Source: an uncultured Gemmataceae bacterium (GTDB lineage Bacteria; Planctomycetota; Planctomycetia; Gemmatales; Gemmataceae). Taken from it: a stretch of DNA of 8,939 nucleotides. The translations under genes were made by a program, and so were the position numbers. Under the pieces are notes generated by a model, which saw only the letters and a list, made by a program, of their open reading frames with translations, did not search any database and was not told the origin of the DNA. The stretch's first letter is position 1, and each line of letters begins with the position of its first letter. Shown piece after piece: positions 1 to 6,861 of the stretch. The stretch spans positions 1 to 8,939 of the forward strand of contig CAKZUU010000150.1 of the NCBI GenBank assembly GCA_937922175.1. Direction: 5' to 3'.

Positions 1-25
1 ACGATGGTCGCATGGCGATGAGAGC

Positions 26-1018
26 ATGTCAGGGGCAGATCCAGCACGGTCGGTCCTGGCGCTGTATCCGTTCGCTCCCTTTTCGGTTGAGCCGTTGGCC
101 CGTGCCGGAGGTTTCAGCGGAGCTCGGCTGTGGCAGGTTGCCGCCAAAGATGGTGTGTGGTGTCTGAAAGCCTGGCCGCCGCGCCCCGGTTTAACCCATC
201 ATATGGAGTTCGTTCACCGCTGGATGCACGTCGCCCGATCGGCCGGGCTGGAATTCGTCCCACGAGTTCGTGCGACTCGCGACGGATTGACTTATGTGTC
301 CACGGGAGAATGGGCTTGGGACATGTGCGAGTGGATGCCCGGAACACCCGTGGCCGACCCGGATGCGAGCAACCACCACGTGGCTGCCGCCTGCCGCGCT
401 TTGGCACATCTGCATCGTGTTTGGGGCCAAAGGGAACAGCGCCATGGCCCGTCAACGGCGGTCCAGCGCCGGATCAATCGATTGGCAAGCCTCCCGGACT
501 TGAGCTTCATATCCGGGAAACGCCGCGAACAGTTCATCTCCTGGCACGACGCCACGTTGAGGACCTTGGCCGAATGGGTCCTCGTTTACCGCTTCCGAGC
601 CCAGCGAGACCTGGAATCTCTCGCTCATATCTCCTTCGACTTGCACCCTTGTCTGGCCGACATCTGGCGGGATCATGTCCTCTTCGACCACGACGAGGTG
701 GTCGGCATGATCGACTTCGGATCCGCCCGTATCGATAGTCCTAGCGCCGATCTGGCCCGACTCTTGGGCAGTCTCCTCTGCCGACAAGAGCGATTTCGCA
801 TCGGAATCGAGGCGTATCGATGCGTTAAACCATTGAGTTCCTTGGAAGAGCGAATGGTCTATGTTCTGGACTCGACCGGCATCGTCGCTGCCGCCATGAA
901 TTGGCTCGAATGGCTCGGCCCACAACGCCGACATTTCGAGGATCCCGAGGGAGTCCAACGCCGTCTGGATTGGACTCTCCGTCGCTTGCAACAACTTCAA
1001 GTCGAAGCCTGGAACTGA
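26..1018 (+). CDS. APH-fold phosphotransferase-like protein (non-canonical catalytic loop)
   Basis: A 330-residue soluble protein of the aminoglycoside phosphotransferase / choline kinase-like fold. Seen: a glycine-containing nucleotide-loop region around residues 26-33 (RAGGFSGA), a candidate ATP-binding lysine K48 in CLK, a hinge-like segment near 99-106 (DMCEWMPG), and the C-lobe signature at 208-245. There 'ADIWRDHVLF' is followed by 'GMIDFGSARID' and 'ADLARLLGSLL', the usual IDF...DLA pattern with metal-binding Asp at D230. In the catalytic loop the classical HGDxxxxN reads L-A-D-x-x-x-x-H: the Asp (D212) is kept but His, Gly and Asn are not. The substrate cannot be read from sequence; small-molecule or sugar phosphorylation is the family role, and antibiotic resistance should not be assumed. 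The ATG at 26 has only a weak purine stretch (GAGAG) before it. No in-frame stop lies between base 1 and the start, so a longer N-terminus cannot be fully excluded. It is first in a row of four + strand genes. Confidence 0.8.
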   Translation: MSGADPARSVLALYPFAPFSVEPLARAGGFSGARLWQVAAKDGVWCLKAWPPRPGLTHHMEFVHRWMHVARSAGLEFVPRVRATRDGLTYVSTGEWAWDMCEWMPGTPVADPDASNHHVAAACRALAHLHRVWGQREQRHGPSTAVQRRINRLASLPDLSFISGKRREQFISWHDATLRTLAEWVLVYRFRAQRDLESLAHISFDLHPCLADIWRDHVLFDHDEVVGMIDFGSARIDSPSADLARLLGSLLCRQERFRIGIEAYRCVKPLSSLEERMVYVLDSTGIVAAAMNWLEWLGPQRRHFEDPEGVQRRLDWTLRRLQQLQVEAWN

Positions 1019-1122
1019 AGACGACAATTTTCCCCCACGAGGCCTTTTTCGCTTGCAATTTCCCCGCTGCCAATATTCACTAATCTTCTCCCACCCGGTT
1101 TGTCACTATTTGAGAATCAGGC

Positions 1123-2481
1123 ATGTCATCTCCTCGATCGGCCGATGGGTTGTGGAAATGGGGGGTATGCGGCTTGTTGCTGCTGGCCACCATGATCAAC
1201 TACATGGATCGGCTGACACTAAATCAGGTCGCCAAACGCATCAAAGTCGAATTCACCAACGATGACAATAAGCTTTATGGTCGACTCGAAGCCGGATTCG
1301 GCTTCGCCTTTGCCGTCGGTTCGGTGTTGTCGGGCTGGATCGTGGATCGATACGGTGTGCGATGGACCTATCCGATGTTCGTGCTCCTCTGGTCCTCCGC
1401 GGGATTTGCAACCGGCTTCGCGCGGAACTATGAGGAATTGCTACTGTGTCGCACCCTTTTGGGACTCTTCGAGGGTGGAAACTGGCCCTGCGCCCTTTAC
1501 ACCACGCAGCGAGTCCTGCCGCCGGAACAGCGAGCGATGGGGAACGGCATCCTGCAAAGCGGCGTCTCACTGGGTGCCATCGCGACGCCCTTCATCGTCG
1601 CCCCCTTCCTCACCGAGAGTGGTTCGACCTGGCGATACCCCTTCATGATCATCGGTGCGATCGGTGCGACCTGGGTTGCGTTGTGGTTTGCGCTGATTCG
1701 AGCCGACACGATTCCGTCCACCACGCCGGGTCAGGCGACCGTCCGGGGACACCACTGGGGAGGTATTTTGCGTGATCGCCGATTCTGGGTGCTCGCGTTC
1801 GTCGTCGTTGCGATCAACGCCACGTGGCATTTCTTCCGCGCTTGGATGCCCTTGCTTTTGCAAGAGCAACATGGTTACTCCGAGCGTTTCGCGAACTGGT
1901 TCATGGCGGTGTACTACATCGCCACCGACCTTGGCTCTCTGGCTGCCGGCGCGTTGACCCTGCTCCTGCTCCGGTGGGGTCTTTCCGTTCATCAAAGTCG
2001 AATGACCGCTTTCCTGACCTTCTCGCTCATCGCTCTTTCGACGGTACCCGCCGCGATACTTCCCCCCGGTACCCTTCTGCTGGGAAGCCTGATGTTGGTC
2101 GGTTTCGGCGCGTTGGGCGTCTTTCCGATGTACTATTCGTTGACGCAGGAATTGTCGGCCCAGCATCAAGGCAAAGTGACCGGCGCTTTGGGTTTTATCT
2201 GCTGGGTCGCGATGGCCGCCCTGCAAGCGGGCGTGGGTTGGGCAACCAGCCTCTCGCCCGCAAAACAGTCGAGCCTGGCCGTCCCGATCTACGGAACGAT
2301 CCGAGAGGTGGTCGTCGGCACGCCCAAAGTCGACTACCGACCGCTCATCGCCCTTGCTGGATTCGCTCCGCTCCTGGCCTTTTCCGCATTGTTATCCTTC
2401 TGGCGGTCGTCAAAGTTTCGCGACATTGCCTCATCGTCAAACACTCCTTCAGCTCAACGGTCGAAACAGCCGGTCTCCTGA
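1123..2481 (+). CDS. MFS transporter, anion:cation symporter (hexuronate/carboxylate)-like
   Basis: A 452-residue inner-membrane transporter of the major facilitator superfamily with about 12 hydrophobic helices. TM1 begins near residue 13 and carries the NYMDR motif (26-30) typical of the ACS family (ExuT/GudP/tartrate/phthalate-type carriers). The loop 2-3 motif A is complete: G71-x3-D75-R76-x-G78-x-R80. A CRTLLGLFEGGNWPC segment (109-123) matches the family's TM4 pattern. The central cytoplasmic loop lies near 195-220. An unusually long polar segment (about 376-405) lies between TM11 and TM12. Family members import organic anions with H+ or Na+; the exact substrate is not readable here. 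The start at ATG 1123 is set by the distance to TM1, although the ribosome-binding site is weak. The gene lies 104 bases after the phosphotransferase and 86 bases before the methyltransferase-like gene. With the MmgE/PrpD gene two positions downstream, a carboxylate substrate is a reasonable inference. Confidence 0.9.
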   Translation: MSSPRSADGLWKWGVCGLLLLATMINYMDRLTLNQVAKRIKVEFTNDDNKLYGRLEAGFGFAFAVGSVLSGWIVDRYGVRWTYPMFVLLWSSAGFATGFARNYEELLLCRTLLGLFEGGNWPCALYTTQRVLPPEQRAMGNGILQSGVSLGAIATPFIVAPFLTESGSTWRYPFMIIGAIGATWVALWFALIRADTIPSTTPGQATVRGHHWGGILRDRRFWVLAFVVVAINATWHFFRAWMPLLLQEQHGYSERFANWFMAVYYIATDLGSLAAGALTLLLLRWGLSVHQSRMTAFLTFSLIALSTVPAAILPPGTLLLGSLMLVGFGALGVFPMYYSLTQELSAQHQGKVTGALGFICWVAMAALQAGVGWATSLSPAKQSSLAVPIYGTIREVVVGTPKVDYRPLIALAGFAPLLAFSALLSFWRSSKFRDIASSSNTPSAQRSKQPVS

Positions 2482-2550
2482 GAGTTTTTTGCAAAATTGC
2501 TTGATTCCCCCTTGGCACCGGCATAGCCTCTTGCATAGACGGCTCGCTTA

Positions 2551-2565
2551 GCTTGGAGGCCAAGC
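2551..2565 (+). promoter_or_regulatory. Ribosome-binding site inside a hairpin (start-deciding)
   Basis: The sequence GCTTGG-AGG-CCAAGC is a perfect 6-bp inverted repeat with a 3-base loop. It contains the Shine-Dalgarno GGAGG (2555-2559), 8 bases before a GTG at 2568. The spacing is ideal, so GTG 2568 is chosen as the start rather than the in-frame TTG at 2553, which overlaps the Shine-Dalgarno itself. When folded, the first two G of the Shine-Dalgarno would be paired and the rest would sit in the loop, so the hairpin could dampen translation. No T-run follows, so it is a poor intrinsic terminator for the transporter gene upstream. Whether it acts as a regulator is inference. Confidence 0.55.
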
Positions 2566-2567
2566 CC

Positions 2568-3542
2568 GTGTCCCACCTCTCCTGCATCGCCTGCTCTGGA
2601 TCACAATTATCACGGGTGTATGACTTTGGGCTGAACGCTCCCAGTACAGGCTTTCTCACCCCTCAACGAGCAGCGGAGCCTGAGCCGATCGAGCCGTTGA
2701 TCCTTTACCGCTGTTGTCAATGCGGCTTGCTTCAGATCGGACCACACGCATGCCTCTCTTGGGCGAACGATTCTCCCGCGACCACGACCGACCCTCGCTC
2801 TTGGCTGGGGCGACATCGACAAACGATTCAGGATCGCGGCGGCGTCGAATGGGACATCCCCGACGTTCTGGCGCTGCACGACCACTTGCAATGCGACGTG
2901 GTACGGCACGAGACGTTAGCCTATTGGACCATCCAACAATTAGACCATTTTTTGATCGACCAGGGATTGACCTTGAAGGGGGTGCGGCCGACCCCTCATG
3001 AACCGGGAATGCTCCGGGTCACCGTGACGCGCGGCGGGTTGCCCTCGACCGAGGTCAAAATGAGGATCGCGCATGAGACCGAGGCGGAGTTGGAATCTCC
3101 TCGTGCTTGGGCGGACTTCGCGTTGTTACTGGACCAAAGTCGGAATCTTTTGAACTCTGAATTGGACGAGTGGCAGTACCGCAGCAAGAAATTAGTCGCC
3201 TACACGGTGTCCGGGCGCGGAATGACCACACTCAGTCTGTGCGACGCCTACCGACGATTTCCTTGTCTCATCGACGAAAATCCTGACCGCTGGGGTCTCC
3301 TCACTCCGGGTCATCGCATCCCGATCGTCGGGCCTGAACGGTTGCGTAAGGAGCGATTCGACGTGCTGTTGCTGTTGGGACAAGAATGGGATCCGGAGGG
3401 GCAAGGCCCATTGCATGACTACTGGCACGCCGGTGGCCGCATCCTGATCCCCGCGCCCAAACCCGGCTATGCCGACGCGCCACGGCATGCGACTTCGGCC
3501 GGCGTCAGGCGGGAGTCGGCCATCTTCGCGGATTTTGGTTGA
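2568..3542 (+). CDS. C-methyltransferase-related protein lacking the SAM-binding domain
   Basis: A 324-residue protein related to sugar C-methyltransferases of the TylC3/NovU/TcaB9 type, normally about 400-420 residues in the order zinc domain, SAM domain, C-terminal domain. Numbering is from GTG 2568. The N-terminal zinc-binding domain (Methyltransf_13-like) is present, with C6-x2-C9 and C49-x2-C52. The C-terminal Methyltransf_14-like domain is present too: 'LVAYTVSGRG' (209-218) stands at the family's 'AAYGASAKG' position, followed by 'IDENPDRWGLLTPGHRIPIV' (235-254). Between them, where about 100 residues with an E/D-x-G-x-x-x-G SAM loop are expected, only about 50 residues occur (58-108) and none resembles that loop. 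The family loop 'YHEHxSY' reads R113-H114-E115-T116-L-A-Y, so the Tyr and the putative general-base His are lost. The frame is open throughout with no sign of a frameshift, so this looks like an old deletion under maintained coding. Methylation is unlikely; binding of an NDP-sugar or similar ligand is possible. It sits between the transporter and the MmgE/PrpD gene. Confidence 0.75.
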   Translation: MSHLSCIACSGSQLSRVYDFGLNAPSTGFLTPQRAAEPEPIEPLILYRCCQCGLLQIGPHACLSWANDSPATTTDPRSWLGRHRQTIQDRGGVEWDIPDVLALHDHLQCDVVRHETLAYWTIQQLDHFLIDQGLTLKGVRPTPHEPGMLRVTVTRGGLPSTEVKMRIAHETEAELESPRAWADFALLLDQSRNLLNSELDEWQYRSKKLVAYTVSGRGMTTLSLCDAYRRFPCLIDENPDRWGLLTPGHRIPIVGPERLRKERFDVLLLLGQEWDPEGQGPLHDYWHAGGRILIPAPKPGYADAPRHATSAGVRRESAIFADFG

Positions 3543-3591
3543 CGTCGAGAAGCCCCGCCTGGTGAGATCAGAAGGTGAGGATGATCGGGTC

Positions 3592-4962
3592 ATGTCGGAA
3601 CCGTTGGCCGAGCGATTTGCCCGTTATGCGGAGAGCCTTCGTTACGAGGCGCTTCCCCCTGCCGTGGTGCATGAGGCGAAACGCCGATTCATTGACTCGC
3701 TGGCGACGGCGGTCGGCGCGATGCCGGCGGATGCTTACCGGATCGCGCGAGCTTGTGCCCTCCGTGTGTCAAGCGATCCGGGGGCGACACTTCTGGGCGG
3801 CGGGCGATCGTCTCTGGAATGGGCCACCTTCGTCAATGGGTTGTTGATCCGCTATTTGGACTTTAACGACACCTACCTTTCATTGGAACCAGCTCATCCG
3901 AGCGACAATCTGTCGGCTGTGCTAAGTGTGGGCGAAGCGTACCGCTGCGACGGCAAGGCCCTTATCACCGCTGCGGTCTTGGCTTACGAGATCCAGTGCC
4001 GTCTATGCGATGCGGCGAGTTTGCGGAAACACGGCATCGATCATGTCACCTACGGGGCCATCTCGTCGTGCTTGGCCGCTTGTTCCTTGCTTCGGCTCGA
4101 TGCCCGCCGAACAACCCATGCCGTCGGCATCGCCGGGGTGTGCAATGCGGCCCTTCGACAGACTCGCGCCGGCGAAATGAGCATGTGGAAGGGATGTGCT
4201 TTCGCCAACGCGGCACGCAACGGCGTCTTTGCGGCCCTTCTGGCCGCCGAGGGGATGACGGGTCCCGCCCCCATCTTCGAGGGGGAACTCGGCTTCATGC
4301 GACTCTTGACCCGAACCCACTTTGAAGTCGCTCGGATGGGAGGCGAAGAAGGCAGCAACGACTTCATGCTGCCCAAAACGTATATCAAATATTGGCCCGT
4401 CGAGTATCATGCTCAGTCTGCCGTCGACGCAATTCTTCAACTTCGTCCCGAGATCGGCGATTGGCAAAATGTCGAGGCGATCGATATCTACACATTCGAC
4501 GCTGCCGTGGACATCATCGGTAAGGACCCGGAAAAATATCGTCCGAAGACTCGGGAAACCGCCGACCACAGCATGCCCTATTGCGTCGCCGTCGCCCTGA
4601 TGGATGGAGATGTCGGCTTGAGCAGTTTCGACGACGCCCATTTAAACAATGCCGAACTGATTGCCTTGACGCAAAGGGTCAAGCTGCACCGCGACGCCTC
4701 GGCCAACAGCCGGTATCCCCGCGGCATTCCGAATCGACTGGTTGTCAAGTTGTCATCGGGCCGACTTTTGGAAAAAGAGGTCGAATTCCCTCGCGGCCAT
4801 TCCGGCCATCCCATGACCGATGGCGAAGTCGAGCGCAAATTCCGCACCCTCGTGGAACCAGAATATGGCAAGGCGCGGGCCGATGAGGCTCTCCGACTTT
4901 GTTGGCATCTCGAAGAACTGAACGACGTTGCCTCACTCCTGAATCTCTTTGCCCGCGAGTGA
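3592..4962 (+). CDS. MmgE/PrpD family protein (2-methylcitrate dehydratase-like)
   Basis: A 456-residue cytoplasmic enzyme of the MmgE/PrpD family. Known members are 2-methylcitrate dehydratase PrpD, cis-aconitate decarboxylase and iminodisuccinate epimerase. Family-type segments in order: 'FIDSLATAVGA' (33-43); 'YLDFNDTY' with D90 and D93 (88-95), then H102 in 'PAHPSDNLSAVLS'; 'WKGCAFANAARNG' with K200 (199-211); 'YHAQSAVDA' with H273 (272-280) opening the lid domain; 'TRETADHSMPYCVAVAL' (320-336); and 'GHPMTDGEV' (405-413). The 'RETADHSxxY' stretch is closest to PrpD-type proteins. The substrate is not fixed by sequence, and no prpB, prpC or acnD partner lies in the window, so a methylcitrate role is not supported by context. 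The start at ATG 3592 gives the standard N-terminus. A purine-rich AAGGTGAGG lies at 3572-3580, with rather long spacing (11 bases). The longer frame back to 3469 would overlap the upstream gene with sequence unlike the family. The 49-base gap suggests co-transcription with the upstream gene. Confidence 0.88.
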   Translation: MSEPLAERFARYAESLRYEALPPAVVHEAKRRFIDSLATAVGAMPADAYRIARACALRVSSDPGATLLGGGRSSLEWATFVNGLLIRYLDFNDTYLSLEPAHPSDNLSAVLSVGEAYRCDGKALITAAVLAYEIQCRLCDAASLRKHGIDHVTYGAISSCLAACSLLRLDARRTTHAVGIAGVCNAALRQTRAGEMSMWKGCAFANAARNGVFAALLAAEGMTGPAPIFEGELGFMRLLTRTHFEVARMGGEEGSNDFMLPKTYIKYWPVEYHAQSAVDAILQLRPEIGDWQNVEAIDIYTFDAAVDIIGKDPEKYRPKTRETADHSMPYCVAVALMDGDVGLSSFDDAHLNNAELIALTQRVKLHRDASANSRYPRGIPNRLVVKLSSGRLLEKEVEFPRGHSGHPMTDGEVERKFRTLVEPEYGKARADEALRLCWHLEELNDVASLLNLFARE

Positions 4963-4984
4963 CGAGGTATCCGGCCCCTCGTCG
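4960..4984. terminator. Stem-loop in convergent gene gap
   Basis: GACGAGG (4961-4967) and CCTCGTC (4977-4983) form a perfect 7-bp stem around a 9-base loop, beginning within the stop codon of the MmgE/PrpD gene. It sits in the 37-base gap between two convergent genes, where a shared terminator would be expected. There is no T-run after the stem on either strand; an A-run at 4990-4995 on + is on the wrong side for the - strand gene. It is therefore not a classical intrinsic terminator and may be only a 3' end structure. Confidence 0.35.
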
Positions 4985-4999
4985 GGACGAAAAAACGAT

Positions 5000-6493
5000 T
5001 TACGACCGCCGCGGCACCTGATAAACGACAACCCGCGGCTGCTCGGGCGACGGCCAGTGATAAACCTGTTCTCCTTCTTTCGCCGCCTCCTGTGCCCAGG
5101 GCAGAAGGTGTAATCGACTTGAAACTCTCGATCGGACTTCCAAAACGATGAAACGCCGGGCCCCTGCGGGACGAGGGTTCGCGGCTGGATCGAATCGATC
5201 GTTGCGACCGGCAAAAAAACGAGCCCAAGCCGATGGGTCGATAATTTCATCCTGGGGCGAGGCATGAGTCGCCAACCACTCGCCCACCTCTCGGTAGCCG
5301 GAGCGTTGAGGATGAAGCGGCTTCAGGGCCGTGGGCCAGCCGATGACCAGCAAAAGCACAGCACCGGCCGCGACTCCATACCGCCACCGCGCGAACCAGC
5401 GATCGAACAGTGCCCCTGACCACAGGCTCGCGCAGAGGGCTAAAAGAATGGCGTGCCGCTCCGAGACATAGCCTACCAATACGGCAATCCGCCAGAGCAC
5501 GACCCCGTGAAGGGCGGCCAGCACCAACGTGAGCCAGAGCTTCTTATCGCGAGTGATTCGGTGCCGGAACCAACCGATAGCCAACAGTCCGGTGACCAGG
5601 CCGTAGCCGTGGGCCGTGTGCGTCGCCTCGACGAGGGCCGATTTGGCAGCCCACACCCAACGCGATTGGCTCGCGTCGGTCTGAGGATCCCAAAAAACAG
5701 CAAGAGCAGGCCCGCTCGTACCGCGCCAGTTGCACGCCGAACCGGTGGGGTCCGACCCGAACAGTTGTTGCGCCGTCGGCTTGTTGGAGATTCGTCCGGT
5801 AGTTGCCGCATACCCAATGAGGAACGGCAGACAGCCGATCGCCACCGCCGCAATGGCCCGCAACGAATTCCTCGCGGAGCGATCAACCCAACCGCCGAGC
5901 ACCGACACAATTCCCAAAGCGACGACCGCTTCCATCCCCTCGGGCCGGGTCAGATAGGCAGTCCCCGCAGCCATACCCGACAGCACCCCCGCACGCCAGG
6001 AAGCAACGCCGATACACAAGACACCCCAGTAGATCGACCAGGCCGCGAAGAAAAGGAAGACCCCTTCGGAGAGCACGTCGCTGGTCACTTGTAAACAAAC
6101 GGGGAGCGAGAGGAACATCACGCCGCCGAGAAACCCCGCCGCGGGGCCAAACATGAATCGGCCTGTCAGGTACACGGCGACGACAGCAAATGTCGCGGCG
6201 ACGCCGCTGATCGACTGGGCAATCATGACCCACTTTGGGGGCGTCAACTCTGTACCGAACTGCTCTGCGAACCACGCCCCGGCCGCGATCGCCATTGGAA
6301 AGCCCGGCGGATGATGCGATTGGCGGATAACCTGCGGCCAAGACTCAGAGCGAAGTCGCACAGCGTAGTCGATGAAGCCAACACCATCCCTCGCCGGAAC
6401 CTGGGTCCTCACAATGATCCACGCATGGCCCAGCAGCCCCAGCAACACCAAAATCGCCCCGTGAATCAACGCCCTCCGATGTGGAAACTTCAT
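5000..6493 (-). CDS. GT39/ArnT-like membrane glycosyltransferase (GT-C fold)
   Basis: A 497-residue polytopic membrane protein of the GT-C superfamily (PMT_2/GT39-like). Family members move sugars from polyprenyl-phosphate donors to acceptors on the outer face of the cytoplasmic membrane. Seen: TM1 at about 9-28, then a first external loop with the expected acidic residue D36 (ARDGVGF) and the 'HHPPGFP' motif (60-66). 'SDVLSEGVFLFF' with E143 (138-149), 'YLTRPEG' (180-186) and 'YVSERHAILL' (342-351) follow the usual family order. About ten hydrophobic helices precede a soluble C-terminal tail (about 391-497) with the common 'GYREVGEWL' start. The ATG at 6493 is preferred because it places a short basic n-region (MKFPHRR) before TM1. 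A 16-residue extension to a TTG at 6541 is possible but has no ribosome-binding site; the ATG also lacks a clear one. The acceptor is unknown; envelope glycan, lipid or protein are all possible. It is convergent with the MmgE/PrpD gene and divergent from the DUF11 gene. Confidence 0.85.
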   Translation of the reverse strand: MKFPHRRALIHGAILVLLGLLGHAWIIVRTQVPARDGVGFIDYAVRLRSESWPQVIRQSHHPPGFPMAIAAGAWFAEQFGTELTPPKWVMIAQSISGVAATFAVVAVYLTGRFMFGPAAGFLGGVMFLSLPVCLQVTSDVLSEGVFLFFAAWSIYWGVLCIGVASWRAGVLSGMAAGTAYLTRPEGMEAVVALGIVSVLGGWVDRSARNSLRAIAAVAIGCLPFLIGYAATTGRISNKPTAQQLFGSDPTGSACNWRGTSGPALAVFWDPQTDASQSRWVWAAKSALVEATHTAHGYGLVTGLLAIGWFRHRITRDKKLWLTLVLAALHGVVLWRIAVLVGYVSERHAILLALCASLWSGALFDRWFARWRYGVAAGAVLLLVIGWPTALKPLHPQRSGYREVGEWLATHASPQDEIIDPSAWARFFAGRNDRFDPAANPRPAGARRFIVLEVRSRVSSRLHLLPWAQEAAKEGEQVYHWPSPEQPRVVVYQVPRRS

Positions 6494-6861
6494 GGCCGAG
6501 ATGCTACCCGCAAATCCCTGCCGCGGACAAGGGGAATTCAAAACGGATCACGAACGTTTGAGCAATTTGATCAAAAACAGACTCCTCGCGGGTTGCCGAC
6601 CGACAATACCCACCGCAGCCAGCAGAGACAACCCAAACTCCCTCATCCGGCTTCAAACCCCTCGACCGCGAGGCAAACCGAACCAACCAACCTCTGCTCG
6701 ACATCACGGACAGCGTGGATGAATCGATGAGATCGGTTACGGCCCCGATGTCCAGCATCCGGCAAACCACGGATCGACCTTGCATCGGGCCGGAGAATCG
6801 CATATGCGGCCGGACTCGAATCGCGAACGGAGCGACCACCGGTCGAGGCCGAGGGGATCGG
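6494..6861. other. Divergent intergenic region (368 bases)
   Basis: This region separates the divergently transcribed glycosyltransferase and DUF11 genes, so promoters for both should lie here. No convincing -35/-10 pair was identified on either strand. Reading frames crossing it are arginine- and proline-rich, resemble no known family, and look non-coding. The one compact motif seen is a tandem TTGAGCAA-T-TTGATCAA at 6558-6574. The second half lies in the perfect palindrome TTTGATCAAA (6566-6575). It could be an operator, but one copy pair is weak evidence. The + frame of the DUF11 gene is open back at least to an ATG at 6727. Confidence 0.5.

Noticed and set aside
1..21. Possible tail of an upstream gene ending in TGA at 19-21, 4 bases before the first gene.
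   Set aside because: Only six codons are visible, too few to support coding; the stop may be coincidental.
26..1018. Reading the first gene as an antibiotic resistance kinase.
   Set aside because: The APH fold is shared by many kinases of unrelated substrates, and the altered catalytic loop and lack of context give no support for resistance.
1053..1079. Possible promoter (TTGCAA ... TATTCA) ahead of the MFS gene.
   Set aside because: The spacer is only 15 bases and the -10 match is 3 of 6, so it is not distinguishable from chance.
1567..2226. A 219-codon open frame on the - strand inside the MFS gene.
   Set aside because: It lies opposite a clear membrane transporter; its composition (rich in Gly, Arg, Gln) is that of an antisense shadow.
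3469..3591. Longer start for the MmgE/PrpD gene.
   Set aside because: It would overlap the upstream gene by 74 bases and its added residues look unlike the family; ATG 3592 gives the usual N-terminus.
6727..6861. In-frame 45-residue N-terminal extension of the DUF11 protein from ATG 6727.
   Set aside because: It is arginine-rich and would bury the signal peptide and lipobox; ATG 6862 has a better ribosome-binding site.
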